In this document: positions 6,169 to 14,835 of the stretch, piece after piece
Layout of the letters: each line of letters opens with the position of its first letter
Position numbering within the stretch: position 1 is the stretch's first letter
Assembly (NCBI GenBank): GCA_002393835.1
Contig: DGTW01000320.1
Coordinates: forward strand, 1 to 29,433
Direction of reading: 5' to 3'
Length of the DNA stretch: 29,433 bases
DNA from: Treponema sp. UBA4326
GTDB lineage: Bacteria > Spirochaetota > Spirochaetia > Treponematales > Treponemataceae
Made by a program: the position numbers and the translations under genes
The notes under the pieces: model-generated
Databases searched by the model: none
Told to the model about the DNA's origin: nothing
The model's input: the letters and a program-made list of their open reading frames with translations, nothing else

Positions 6169-6744
6169 ATGAAAATTTACAAATTAGGCGAAGAAGTTTT
6201 AAGAAAAAAGGCTGTTCCGGTAAAAGCAGAAGAAATCAATGATTCTCTCCGCGAGACTTTCAATGAAATGTTCCAGACTATGCTGGAGGCAGACGGCGTT
6301 GGTCTCGCAGCTCCTCAGATTGGCGATTCCCGCCGCTATTTCGTTATCATTTCTGATGATGAAGTGCGCCGGGTTTTCGTAAATCCCCAGATTATCGCCA
6401 CCAGCAATGATTTGTGTGATTACGACGAAGGCTGTCTTTCACTACCTGGCTTTAACGAAACAATCAAAAGGCCTTCAAAAGTTACTGTTCAGGCTCTCAA
6501 CGAGAATGGAAAGCCATTCACTCTGGAGGCGGACGGTCTTTTGGCCAGAATTATTCAGCACGAGTACGACCATCTTGAAGGAATCGTTTACATCGACCGC
6601 GGAGACCCTCAGATTGCCGCTGAAATCACAGAAAAAATGAAAAAACGATTGGAGCGGGCTGCAAAAAAAGAGGCCGAAAGGGCAAAAAAAGCCGCTAAAA
6701 TCGCTGCAAAAATAGCCGCTAAAGAAGCAAAAAAGGCAAAATAA
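6169..6744 (+). CDS. def: Peptide deformylase
   Basis: Removes the formyl group from the N-terminal Met of new proteins; a cytoplasmic metalloenzyme (Fe2+ in most bacteria). All three motifs are present: GVGLAAPQIG (43-52), EGCLSLPG (87-94, ligand Cys89) and HEYDHLEG (131-138, two His ligands and catalytic Glu132). The catalytic core ends near residue 155. The last 35 residues form a Lys/Ala-rich, probably helical tail (repeats such as AAKIAAKIAAKEAKK) not needed in the family core, possibly for ribosome or RNA contact. The gene is followed after 6 bp by fmt, the enzyme that adds the formyl group. Confidence 0.96.
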   Translation: MKIYKLGEEVLRKKAVPVKAEEINDSLRETFNEMFQTMLEADGVGLAAPQIGDSRRYFVIISDDEVRRVFVNPQIIATSNDLCDYDEGCLSLPGFNETIKRPSKVTVQALNENGKPFTLEADGLLARIIQHEYDHLEGIVYIDRGDPQIAAEITEKMKKRLERAAKKEAERAKKAAKIAAKIAAKEAKKAK

Positions 6745-6750
6745 TCCTAC

Positions 6751-7725
6751 ATGCAGAACCTAAAAATCCTTTACGCAGGCTCCCCCCTTGCGTCAGCCAT
6801 TGTCCTTAAAAATCTCATTGCCGTCCAAAAAGAATGTGGCTTTCAGATTGCAGGCGTTCTCACAAATCCTCCGTCAAGCCGCGGCCGCCACTCAGACTTG
6901 ATTCCAACCGAAGTTGCTGCTGTTGCCCGCCAAAACGACATCCCGGTTTTTGAATTTGACCATCTTATGAGCGAGGCTCGCCAGGCAATTTCTCCGCTTG
7001 GCGCAGATTTGCTTCTTTCTTTTGATTACGGCCGCATTTTTGGGCCTAAATTCCTCGCACTTTTTCCACTTGGTGGAATCAATCTTCATCCTTCGGCTCT
7101 TCCAAAATACCGTGGCTGCACTCCAGTTCCGGCGGCCATCCTTAACGGCGACAAGAGCCTTGGCATTACGGTGCAAAAACTGGCTCTGGCAACTGATGAG
7201 GGCGACATCCTTGCCCAGACAGAAATCCTGCTTGACGGCACGGAGACAACGCTTTCTTTGATGGATGGAGACGGCGAGTCTAGCAAAGTAACTGAAGCCG
7301 GAGTCAAATTGCTAAAAAAAGTCCTCAAAGAAGCAGCAAATTCAGATTCAGAAATCATCGGAAAAAAACAGTCTGGCGAAACAAGCTACACGGAATTTCT
7401 CAAAAAAGAAGACGGAAAAATCGACTGGAATGAAAGTGCTTCCGTCATTGAAAGAAAAATACGGGCATTTACGCCATATCCCCTTTGTTTTTCTTCTTTT
7501 AACGACATTCGAGTAACCATTTTAAAGGCAAAAGTAGGTGAAGGAAGCTCTTCCGAAAAGGCCGGCACTGTTCTTCCATATCGAAAATCTGTCGGCATCG
7601 AAATTGCCTGCGGTGACGGTTCAATTCTTGTCGTAAGTGAATTACAGCAGGAGAAAAAAAAGGCCATGGATTATAAGTCTTTTCTCAATGGTGCTAGAAA
7701 TTTTGTCGGTTCTATATTAGGATAG
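6751..7725 (+). CDS. fmt: Methionyl-tRNA formyltransferase
   Basis: Transfers formyl from 10-formyl-tetrahydrofolate to initiator Met-tRNA. The 324-aa protein has the formyltransferase N-domain with the catalytic set Asn111, His113 (INLHPSALPKYRG) and Asp149 (ATDEGDIL), and a C-terminal domain from about residue 215 (GKIDWNESASVIERKIRAF and the following segment). No Shine-Dalgarno is evident; it starts 6 bp after def and is likely translated from the same message. The start at ATG 6751 gives the expected MQNLKILYAGSP beginning. Confidence 0.95.
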   Translation: MQNLKILYAGSPLASAIVLKNLIAVQKECGFQIAGVLTNPPSSRGRHSDLIPTEVAAVARQNDIPVFEFDHLMSEARQAISPLGADLLLSFDYGRIFGPKFLALFPLGGINLHPSALPKYRGCTPVPAAILNGDKSLGITVQKLALATDEGDILAQTEILLDGTETTLSLMDGDGESSKVTEAGVKLLKKVLKEAANSDSEIIGKKQSGETSYTEFLKKEDGKIDWNESASVIERKIRAFTPYPLCFSSFNDIRVTILKAKVGEGSSSEKAGTVLPYRKSVGIEIACGDGSILVVSELQQEKKKAMDYKSFLNGARNFVGSILG

Positions 7726-7729
7726 GAAA

Positions 7730-8755
7730 ATGAAACTTGAGCCAAAAAAAATTGCTGAAAACTTAAAGAAGGGAGGTCAGGAAACACTTTCTGCCCTTGA
7801 ACAGAATAAAAAGCCCTTCCTGCTGGTAGTAGTTCTTGCTCTTGTCTTCATGTTTGCAATCTGCTGGATAACTTTTTTTGCGACAGTGCGCGGACCGGAG
7901 CAGGTTATGGTGCCCAATGTCGAAGGAAAAGACTTAACGACCGCTCTTTTGGAAATGCAGGCAAAGGAGCTTTATCCAAAAATCCAGCTCAAATACACTG
8001 ATAATCCAGATGATGCAGGTAAAATCCTGAGCCAAAATCCTGAAGGAGGCTCCATCGTAAAGGCTGGCAGACGAGTCAATCTTACCGTAAGCCGTGGAGC
8101 AATTCTTGACCATGTCGAAAATTACATCGGGCAGAATTTCGATGAGGTAAAAATCAACTTACAGACAATGTTCACTGGCTCAACCCGGCCTCTCATCGTT
8201 CTTGCTGAACCAAGCTACAAGGCTGACCAAAGCGATGCAGGCACAATTCTTGCACAGGAACCGCCGGAAGGAACGATTATTTCAAATCCTGTCACCGTCA
8301 AGCTCATTGTAAGTCGTGGTCCCGAATACGAAAATACCAGAGTTCCGAAAATCACAGGCCTTGATTTCAAGCAGCTTATGACAACTTTGGCTTCTTCAAA
8401 AATCGTCTTTGACTTTACGGGCCATGTTGCATCCGACAATGAAAAAGAAGGTACGGTCACAAGTCAGGAAAAGGATTCAAGCCAGTATCTTCCCAATTAT
8501 TCAAGGCTGACCGCCGAAGTTGCCCTTCCTAAAAAACAAGATGACGACGTTATGGGAATTTTTTCGGCACAGCTTCCGAATTATCCCTATGCGGTTGAAA
8601 TGACGCTTGAATCTTCTAAAAATGGTGTAAAAAATACAATCGTTACATTAAAGCACACTGGTGGCAATGTTACGATTCCATATATAGCCGAAAAAGACAG
8701 TGAACTGATTCTTTCTATCGCGGGAAGAACTGTGGCACGACAAATGGTGGAATAA
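7730..8755 (+). CDS. Membrane-anchored PASTA-domain protein
   Basis: A 341-aa protein with a cytoplasmic N-terminus of about 28 residues, one membrane segment (about 29-54, PFLLVVVLALVFMFAICWI), then three PASTA modules outside the membrane: about 60-122 (MVPNVEGKDLTTALLEMQ to VNLTVSRG), 125-195 (ending KLIVSRGP) and 199-265 (RVPKITGLDFKQLMTTLA onward). A further C-terminal beta-rich domain follows (275-341). PASTA modules bind muropeptides or help assemble cell-wall enzymes. There is no kinase or transpeptidase domain, so this is a stand-alone sensor or scaffold. RBS AGGATAGG precedes ATG 7730, 4 bp after fmt. Confidence 0.9.
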   Translation: MKLEPKKIAENLKKGGQETLSALEQNKKPFLLVVVLALVFMFAICWITFFATVRGPEQVMVPNVEGKDLTTALLEMQAKELYPKIQLKYTDNPDDAGKILSQNPEGGSIVKAGRRVNLTVSRGAILDHVENYIGQNFDEVKINLQTMFTGSTRPLIVLAEPSYKADQSDAGTILAQEPPEGTIISNPVTVKLIVSRGPEYENTRVPKITGLDFKQLMTTLASSKIVFDFTGHVASDNEKEGTVTSQEKDSSQYLPNYSRLTAEVALPKKQDDDVMGIFSAQLPNYPYAVEMTLESSKNGVKNTIVTLKHTGGNVTIPYIAEKDSELILSIAGRTVARQMVE

Positions 8756-8782
8756 TTCGATGCGGGGCATGTGGAGACGAAC

Positions 8783-10462
8783 ATGATTCTGAATTTTATA
8801 AACTTCGCCGGAAGTTTGTGTTTCTTGCTTTATGGCATGAAACTTATGAGCGATGGAATCCAGAAAAGCGCTGGTCAAAAATTGCAGGCAGCCTTGGCCT
8901 TTATGACCGGAAACAGAATGGTGGGGCTTTTGACCGGCTGTATCCTGACAATGATTATTCAGTCATCGGGCGCAACCACAGTCATGCTTGTCAGCTTCGT
9001 AAATGCCGGCCTTGTTTCTGTAGTGCAGGGCATCGGCGTAATTTTCGGAGCGAACATCGGTACAACGGTAACGGGCTGGATAGTCGCTCTTGGTTCAAGT
9101 TTTGAGATTAAGGATTATGCGATTCCGATTTTCGGTCTCGGTTATCTTCTGTACATACTGAAACGATTTAAATCAAAAGAAGGCTTCTGGCTTGCAATCA
9201 TGGGCTTCGGTCTTCTCTTCTTTGGTCTTGGCGGCCTTTCAGACTTCTTTGCAGTTCCTGCTGTAAAATCTTTCGTAATAAACTTTATCGCAATCGTAAA
9301 TGGTTTAGGCTTTATCAGTTACGCAATCGGTCTTCTTATTGGAATTTTCCTGACAGCTTTGATTCATTCATCTTCGGCAATGTCTGCAATCGTAATCGGT
9401 ATGGCTGTTGCAATGTCAAAAGAAGGAAATTCCAGCATTGAGGAACTTAACGAATTCTGGCGATTTGGTGCCGTAATGATTATTGGAAGTTCTGTTGGCT
9501 CGACAGTTGACGCAATCTTGGCTGCAATCGGTGCAAATGCAAACGCAAAACGCACGGCCGCCGTTCATGTTCTTTTTAATGTCGCAACTGTTATCATTGC
9601 GCTTATCTTCTTCTCGCCCTTCATGGCTTTTGTCGAATTCATCTCTCCAGGACACAACATCGTTTACCGAATCGCCATGCTGAACACGGCATTCAAGGTG
9701 ATGGGAACTATTATTTTCATTCCTTTCGTTAATCAGATTGCAAAATTCGTTGGAATTCTTATTAAGGACGACAAAGAGAGTGAAGTTAATGTCTATAAAC
9801 TTGAATTCAATGAGCGAATGGCAATTGAGTCTCCAGAAGGCTGTGTATTCCGTGCTCAAAATGAAGTCAAACTCTTTTCAGATAAAGTTGCCCAGATGTT
9901 TGATGAGCTTCAGACTGGCTTCGCTGATTTCAAGCCGGATTTTGCTGAAAAGGGCTATAAAAAAATCGTAGAAATCGAAGACTACTGTGACCAGATGAAT
10001 GAGCAGCTGACTCAGTATCTTGTTCGCTGTACCCACCTTCATTTGAGTGATTCTGCAAAAGACAATGCGGCTCTTATGATGCAGCTTATCGCAGAAATGG
10101 AAGCTATGGCCGACGGATGTCTCAACATCGCTTACCAGCTCAAAAAGGCAATCGAAAAGGAAATGACTTTCAATCAGGAAGATTTCGACCGACTTTTGCC
10201 ATACTTTGAACTTGCCCGCCAGCTGATGTACTTCATTTACAAGAATGTGGCTCAGATTCAAAAGCTCACGCCAGAGCAGTTTGACTTTGCCAGCGAGCTT
10301 GAACAGCAGATTGATGACGAGCGCAAGACCCTCAAAAAACTGGCTCGAAGCCGGCTTGAAAGCGGCGGTGATGTCCGTTCAGAGCTTTTGTACATTGATA
10401 TCATCCGTCAGATTGAAAAAATTGGTGACCGCTGTTTCGATGCAGCCGGAGATTTGAGGTAA
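8783..10462 (+). CDS. Na+/phosphate cotransporter family protein with PhoU-like C-terminal domain
   Basis: A 559-aa inner-membrane protein. The membrane half contains the two inverted Na/Pi-cotransporter repeats, marked by QSSGATTVML with GANIGTTVTGW and by HSSSAMSAI with GSSVGSTVDA. From about residue 345 the protein is soluble and helical, like PhoU (for example DLRSELLYIDIIRQIEK-type segments), as in YjbB/NptA-type proteins. ATG 8783 is chosen because GGAG (8773-8776) lies 6 nt upstream; a GTG at 8771 is in frame but overlaps that site. It follows the PASTA gene by 27 bp and may end the def operon. Phosphate is the likely substrate; for many relatives the substrate and direction are untested. 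Confidence 0.9.
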   Translation: MILNFINFAGSLCFLLYGMKLMSDGIQKSAGQKLQAALAFMTGNRMVGLLTGCILTMIIQSSGATTVMLVSFVNAGLVSVVQGIGVIFGANIGTTVTGWIVALGSSFEIKDYAIPIFGLGYLLYILKRFKSKEGFWLAIMGFGLLFFGLGGLSDFFAVPAVKSFVINFIAIVNGLGFISYAIGLLIGIFLTALIHSSSAMSAIVIGMAVAMSKEGNSSIEELNEFWRFGAVMIIGSSVGSTVDAILAAIGANANAKRTAAVHVLFNVATVIIALIFFSPFMAFVEFISPGHNIVYRIAMLNTAFKVMGTIIFIPFVNQIAKFVGILIKDDKESEVNVYKLEFNERMAIESPEGCVFRAQNEVKLFSDKVAQMFDELQTGFADFKPDFAEKGYKKIVEIEDYCDQMNEQLTQYLVRCTHLHLSDSAKDNAALMMQLIAEMEAMADGCLNIAYQLKKAIEKEMTFNQEDFDRLLPYFELARQLMYFIYKNVAQIQKLTPEQFDFASELEQQIDDERKTLKKLARSRLESGGDVRSELLYIDIIRQIEKIGDRCFDAAGDLR

Positions 10463-10646
10463 AAAATCCCATAAACGCTGAAGAGAACATAGAGAATTTA
10501 GAGATTAAACTCTGTAGACTTATAAAACTATCGAAAAATTTCAAAGATTTTTCCGTCTCAACTGCCGAAAACCGAAAAATTTTTCAAATATATATGTATA
10601 GAAAGTTGAAGGATTTTCTAGAAATTATATTTGAAAAGAGGCAGAA

Positions 10647-11552
10647 ATGGAAAAAACAAGCCAGCGCAAGAAAAGTCTCCGACCGACGCCAACGGCAATC
10701 CTGAACCCAAGGTGCGACCCGATTTTCAAGGCGATATTCACCCAAGGAACCGAAAAATCGAATTTCGCCCTCAAAGACCTTATCTCCTCCCTTTTGGGGA
10801 GGAAAATCGCCGAGATGGAGCTTCTACCGAACGAGGAGCCTGTGGAAATTCTCGACGAGAAGCAGATGAGCTTTGATGTCAATGTCACCTTCGACGACGG
10901 CGAGAAGGCCGAGCTTGAGATGCAGGGCCGGAATCAGGACTACGATTATGCGAGCCGTGCCGAGATTCATGCGGCGAAACTGCTCAGCTCCAGCAACAAG
11001 CGCGGCAGCAGCTACGACTCACCGAAGGTCTACCAGATTTCCGTGCTGAATTTCGAGATGGACAAAGATGACAATTCCCCGGTCTCATGGTATACTATGA
11101 GGAAGGACACGGGCACTCGCCTTGCAGGCAAGCTGAATGTAATCTTTTTGGATCTTGTGAAGGTGAGACGGCTGATTGACAAGCCTGTTGAGCAACTGAC
11201 CAAAGCCGAGAAATGGGGCATGTTCTTCGCCTATGCCGACAGCGAGAAACACCAGCCCTATGTCCGTAAAGTAATCGAGAGCGAGGAGGCCCTTATGGCA
11301 GCAGATTTCATCGTAAAGACAATGAGCAAGGAAGATGCGGAATGGTTCCGCCAGAACTCCTACGAGAACGCCATCTGGGACTACAACCACGGCATGTACC
11401 GGGCGGAGAAGCGGGGAGAACGGCGAAAGGCACTAAATGCTGCCAAAAACCTGCTTGCCATGCATATATTAACAATAGAGCAAATCGCACAGGCCATAGG
11501 CCTTTCTGTCGAGGAAGTGCAGGAGCTTCAGGAAAAGCATATAGATAAATAA
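10647..11552 (+). CDS. Rpn family recombination-promoting nuclease / PD-(D/E)XK transposase-like protein
   Basis: A 301-aa protein of the PDDEXK family 2 (Rpn) type. Near the N-terminus is the NPRCDPIFKAIF segment typical of the family. The nuclease core follows, with SFDVNVTFDDG and ELEMQ (Asp and Glu-x-Gln in place of Glu-x-Lys), then a long helical region. The C-terminus ends in an HTH-like stretch (MHILTIEQIAQAIGLSVEEV). RBS GAGG precedes ATG 10647. The gene stands alone with a strong terminator downstream and no terminal inverted repeats. Characterised RpnA-type proteins promote RecA-independent recombination; such genes are often multicopy and mobile. Whether this copy is active is unknown. 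Confidence 0.85.
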   Translation: MEKTSQRKKSLRPTPTAILNPRCDPIFKAIFTQGTEKSNFALKDLISSLLGRKIAEMELLPNEEPVEILDEKQMSFDVNVTFDDGEKAELEMQGRNQDYDYASRAEIHAAKLLSSSNKRGSSYDSPKVYQISVLNFEMDKDDNSPVSWYTMRKDTGTRLAGKLNVIFLDLVKVRRLIDKPVEQLTKAEKWGMFFAYADSEKHQPYVRKVIESEEALMAADFIVKTMSKEDAEWFRQNSYENAIWDYNHGMYRAEKRGERRKALNAAKNLLAMHILTIEQIAQAIGLSVEEVQELQEKHIDK

Positions 11553-11558
11553 AACAAG

Positions 11559-11600
11559 AAATCCCTTTCACACATTGTCGTGCGAAAGGGATTTTCTTTC
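11559..11600 (+). terminator. Intrinsic terminator after the Rpn gene
   Basis: AAATCCCTTTC (11559-11569) pairs perfectly with GAAAGGGATTT (11584-11594), followed by a T-rich run. It begins 7 bp after the stop codon. Confidence 0.85.
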
Positions 11601-11690
11601 ACATACCAGGTTCGGGAATGCGGGTATTGTGCAATCAAAGCCTCGGTGTCATATTTGAATTTTCTTACTAATCGCTTTGGGGGCGAATTA

Positions 11691-11729
11691 AAACAAAAAA
11701 GGGTGAGACAAGAAACACCTGTCTCACCC
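11691..11729 (-). terminator. Intrinsic terminator, distal, for the lipoprotein operon
   Basis: GGGTGAGACA (11701-11710) pairs with TGTCTCACCC (11720-11729). On the minus strand the stem is followed by TTTTTTG, a textbook terminator facing the 13483-11831 gene. Confidence 0.88.
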
Positions 11730-11736
11730 AAAAAAC

Positions 11737-11776
11737 AAAAAGGCTGAAAAAGATTTTGCTCTAAATCAGCCTTTTT
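11737..11776. terminator. Second terminator in the convergent spacer, probably bidirectional
   Basis: AAAAAGGCTGA (11737-11747) pairs with TCAGCCTTTTT (11766-11776), with A and T tracts in the stem so that it can work in both directions. Together with 11691-11729 it gives the operon two tandem terminators. No gene is seen in 11601-11690. Confidence 0.75.
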
Positions 11777-11830
11777 ACTATTTGCCCCGCTCACAAAACT
11801 AAACAGGGTAAAAGTAAATAGAATTAAGGA

Positions 11831-13483
11831 TTACTCTGAACAAACCATAGCAAGATTCTGAATCTGAACAGACTGACCAGCTTTTTTACCACCAACTACA
11901 CCAATTTTAAATGTAATTGTAGATTCTTCAGTAAGTTGGGTAGTTTCGTCAAATAATGTTGTTGCATCAACTGAAGCGTTTTTTACACAAAGTGCACGAC
12001 CAAGTTTTGTTGAGCCAAGATAAAGGTCAACATAGATGTTACCGGCACCTTTTCCGCCATTGATACAACCAGAGATACCTAGAATTTTTGGAGTTTTTCC
12101 AGATACTGGTTTTACGTTATAAGAAACTGAATACAGTTCTGTATCGCTTGCATAAGTTGTTTCTTTAGCAGTTGCCCATGATACAGTTGCTTCGTCTGCC
12201 GTTTTATCATTTGCTGATGTAGAGTCATCCTTTACATGTAGTCCACCGTTCTGCCCAGTTATGTCTTTTATTGACCAAATTTCACTTGCTGGACTTGCAG
12301 CCGTGTCAGCAGTTAATTGGTAAATACCTCCTGACAATGTGTAAGTTCCAGTTTCTTTTACATGAATATTCTGCAATGGCTCTGCAATAGAAATTGAAGC
12401 GACTTCAGAACACTCAATTAAATCAAGACCTTTAACACCTGTTAAAAGAATTTTCCTTGCATCTGCACCATCATCTGTGCTTGTATTCCAGTTCAAGATT
12501 TTTGCATCTTTAGCTGGCATATTCGAGCCAATCAATGTCATTGCAAGCGTTTTTTCACACTCCTTGAACTCGAATTCATCTGAATCCTTATAGAATCTTC
12601 CAATTCTTGCACGAACTTTTACTTTTCCTGCTGAATTTGCAGATTTTGCAGAAACAACACCGGCTTTTACGGTTGCAATGTCGCTTCCCTCGATAACAGT
12701 CCATATAGCACTGGCAGTTACATCACCGTCAGCATCGTTTAATGTGAATGTATGGGTGTCAATCAAAGACTCAAGAGCGTTTGTCGGTGCTGCACTCAAA
12801 GTTAAATTATCATTGCTTGAATATGCTTTTGGCTCAGTGACAGTTGTTGTTGAGTTACAATCAATTTCGCTAATTGTCGAACCGTTGAAGTAAATCTCGT
12901 AAGTTCCAGCTGGGGCATTCTTCAAGTGGAATGCGATGAATTTTGAACCTGCTGAATACAAGTTGTCTTTGTAAACAAGGTTCTCTTCACTTCCTTTTTT
13001 GCGGATTACGAAGATACGAGCACTTGTAGCTGCGCCTGCACCTTTTGCACGAACAGTGATGTTTGTGTCAGCCGTTGTTGTAAGAAGGAGCATCGCGCCG
13101 TTTTCTGGAGTTGCCAGAGAAGCAGTCTTGTTGGATGCCTGAATACGGCCAGTGCTTGCGCCCGTGTCTTCGGTCGCGGTTCCAGTTGGGGCAACCCATT
13201 TGATACTGAGTTCGTTTCCGCCCTCGAGAGTTGCACCTTCGCCGCTGTTAGCAGGAATTTTTTTTCCTTTTATTGAGGTTTCTGCTTCTCCTATTGGAAG
13301 AGTGTCTGTCTCGAAAGTCCACTTTGCAGTTACCGAAGTTGTCGCAGTTCCTTCGAGCTCTGCCCAAATTGTTGGTGTTTCTTCGTTATATGAATCCTCA
13401 CCGTCTCCCGAATCACAGCCAACCAAGCCGAAGCCCAAGGCTAGAAAAGAAGCGGCAAGAGCAAAGAATTTATTCTTTTTCAT
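11831..13483 (-). CDS. Large surface lipoprotein with Ig-like and possible carbohydrate-binding domains
   Basis: A 550-aa protein of unknown function. It has a lipoprotein signal peptide with Cys23 in GFGLVGC, followed by an acidic linker. Residues about 110-210 (from ITVRAKGAGAATSARIFVIR to NAPAGTYEIYFNG) read like a beta-sandwich seen fused to secreted polysaccharide lyases, which is a by-eye impression. Residues about 225-305 (AIWTVIEGSDIATVKAGVVS, then GKVKVRA) look like a bacterial Ig-like Big_2 module. The C-terminal 200 residues are beta-rich and unrecognised. RBS AGGAGG precedes the ATG. It lies 18 bp downstream of the porin gene ending at 13502, so the two are co-transcribed, suggesting a cell-surface partner of the porins, possibly glycan-binding. 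Confidence 0.75.
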   Translation of the reverse strand: MKKNKFFALAASFLALGFGLVGCDSGDGEDSYNEETPTIWAELEGTATTSVTAKWTFETDTLPIGEAETSIKGKKIPANSGEGATLEGGNELSIKWVAPTGTATEDTGASTGRIQASNKTASLATPENGAMLLLTTTADTNITVRAKGAGAATSARIFVIRKKGSEENLVYKDNLYSAGSKFIAFHLKNAPAGTYEIYFNGSTISEIDCNSTTTVTEPKAYSSNDNLTLSAAPTNALESLIDTHTFTLNDADGDVTASAIWTVIEGSDIATVKAGVVSAKSANSAGKVKVRARIGRFYKDSDEFEFKECEKTLAMTLIGSNMPAKDAKILNWNTSTDDGADARKILLTGVKGLDLIECSEVASISIAEPLQNIHVKETGTYTLSGGIYQLTADTAASPASEIWSIKDITGQNGGLHVKDDSTSANDKTADEATVSWATAKETTYASDTELYSVSYNVKPVSGKTPKILGISGCINGGKGAGNIYVDLYLGSTKLGRALCVKNASVDATTLFDETTQLTEESTITFKIGVVGGKKAGQSVQIQNLAMVCSE

Positions 13484-13501
13484 TGTTTCCTCCTATTTTT
13501 G

Positions 13502-14812
13502 TTACATCTTGATTCGGAACATAACAGGAATATTGATAATCACATCAATATCTTTGTTTGCGTCCTCATGTGCTCCAATACCACCGAATGCAGCGACTGC
13601 ACCAAGCTGTACAGTAGCACTCTTAGAAGCATAAATCTGAACATGTGGGTAAGCGTAGAGCTGTGTTCCGTCCGCGCTCTGGCGTCCGAGGTGGAAGCCG
13701 TCGTCAAGATCCGTAAGCTCACCGATTGTAAAGATTCCTGTGAATCGACTGTTTATCTTGTAGCGCACATTAATCATGTTCCACAAAGCCTGTGAAGAGT
13801 TGAATCCTGTGAGTCCTGCGAGAGCGCCGACAGCGGCACCGTCAACCGGCTGGTAGTAATTGTCCTTTGAAGAGAGCTTTGCGAATTTTCCGAAGTATGT
13901 GACCATCAGGTCGCTTGAAACATCAAATCTGAATCGCCAGTCTGCGTTGTATTCAAGGAGCTTTCCATCCAAGATTACGACCGAACCACCGATTGCGCTG
14001 TCTTTAAGAAGCGGAACCATTTTCGGGCTAACATAACCACCTGTCACGAATTTTGAAACTTTGTCCGTTCCTGCTTTTCCGACACGACCGCTCTTGACGA
14101 AAAGCTCCGCGTTGAGCACATCGTTGATTTTCGGGTCGATGAATATGCTCCAATCAAGGTTGCCGTCGTTCTTTTCAGAAGATGTATCCCACTCCCGATC
14201 GAACATAAGGTTACCAGCGACATTTACAGTCACTCCGTCAACAACATTGATTCTGTAGTCAGCACGTGCGAAAAAGTTTCGTCCTGTGTTGAATGAAATC
14301 TGGTTGTTGGCACAAAGACCGATAGAACCTGTGAAGAGTGAACCGAGCTTGAATGTCTCGCCGACTTTTCCCTCTTCGTTTCCGTCGTTAGAGAATTTAT
14401 TTACGCGGAAGCCTTGAATACCGTCGCCGTTCCAACCCGCTTCAAGGGTGAGATTGTCGTCGAGCAATTTTGCAGAAGCGTCAAAAATGTGGAAAATGAT
14501 ATTGTTAGAAGCGATTGTCGGCTGCAAAGTTGCCTTTACGGTAAAAATGTCACCGCTCGCTGTAAGACCAAGGCTGTCCTTGCCGCTGTTCCAACCCGTA
14601 AGGTTGAAGAATGTTGTGGTAGAGCCGTTGTTGTTGTAGCCAGAGTCGACATAAGTGTTGCCGTAATCATCTGTCGTTCGACCGTCCATTCCCTTGTCTA
14701 CATATTTGAAAAGTTCTGCTCCGTTTCGGTAGTTGAGGGAAACTTTAAGTTCTGCGAATGCTCCCCCCGCAACCATCGCGCCGATCGCGATTGCACTGAT
14801 TATTTTTTTCAT
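13502..14812 (-). CDS. Porin-like outer-membrane barrel protein, paralogue 3
   Basis: A 436-aa protein with signal peptide MKKIISAIAIGAMVAGGAFA before ELKVSLNYR, then repeated amphipathic strands and a final strand NIPVMFRIKM. It shares with its two upstream neighbours the segment pattern LWNMINVRYKINSRFTG and the IPV-x-F terminal strand. ATG 14812 is used because GGAGG with 8 nt spacing precedes it; an upstream in-frame ATG at 14827 overlaps that RBS. It starts 23 bp after the neighbouring porin gene and lies 18 bp before the lipoprotein gene. A diffusion channel for oligosaccharides or other solutes is the likely role; the substrate is not readable. Confidence 0.8.
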   Translation of the reverse strand: MKKIISAIAIGAMVAGGAFAELKVSLNYRNGAELFKYVDKGMDGRTTDDYGNTYVDSGYNNNGSTTTFFNLTGWNSGKDSLGLTASGDIFTVKATLQPTIASNNIIFHIFDASAKLLDDNLTLEAGWNGDGIQGFRVNKFSNDGNEEGKVGETFKLGSLFTGSIGLCANNQISFNTGRNFFARADYRINVVDGVTVNVAGNLMFDREWDTSSEKNDGNLDWSIFIDPKINDVLNAELFVKSGRVGKAGTDKVSKFVTGGYVSPKMVPLLKDSAIGGSVVILDGKLLEYNADWRFRFDVSSDLMVTYFGKFAKLSSKDNYYQPVDGAAVGALAGLTGFNSSQALWNMINVRYKINSRFTGIFTIGELTDLDDGFHLGRQSADGTQLYAYPHVQIYASKSATVQLGAVAAFGGIGAHEDANKDIDVIINIPVMFRIKM

Positions 14813-14835
14813 TACTTTTTCCTCCAATAATCAAG

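Noticed and set aside
10463..10646. Terminal inverted repeats of an insertion sequence around the Rpn gene
   Set aside because: Short A/T dyads are present, but no matching ends are found on the other side (11553-11700) and no target-site duplication is visible.
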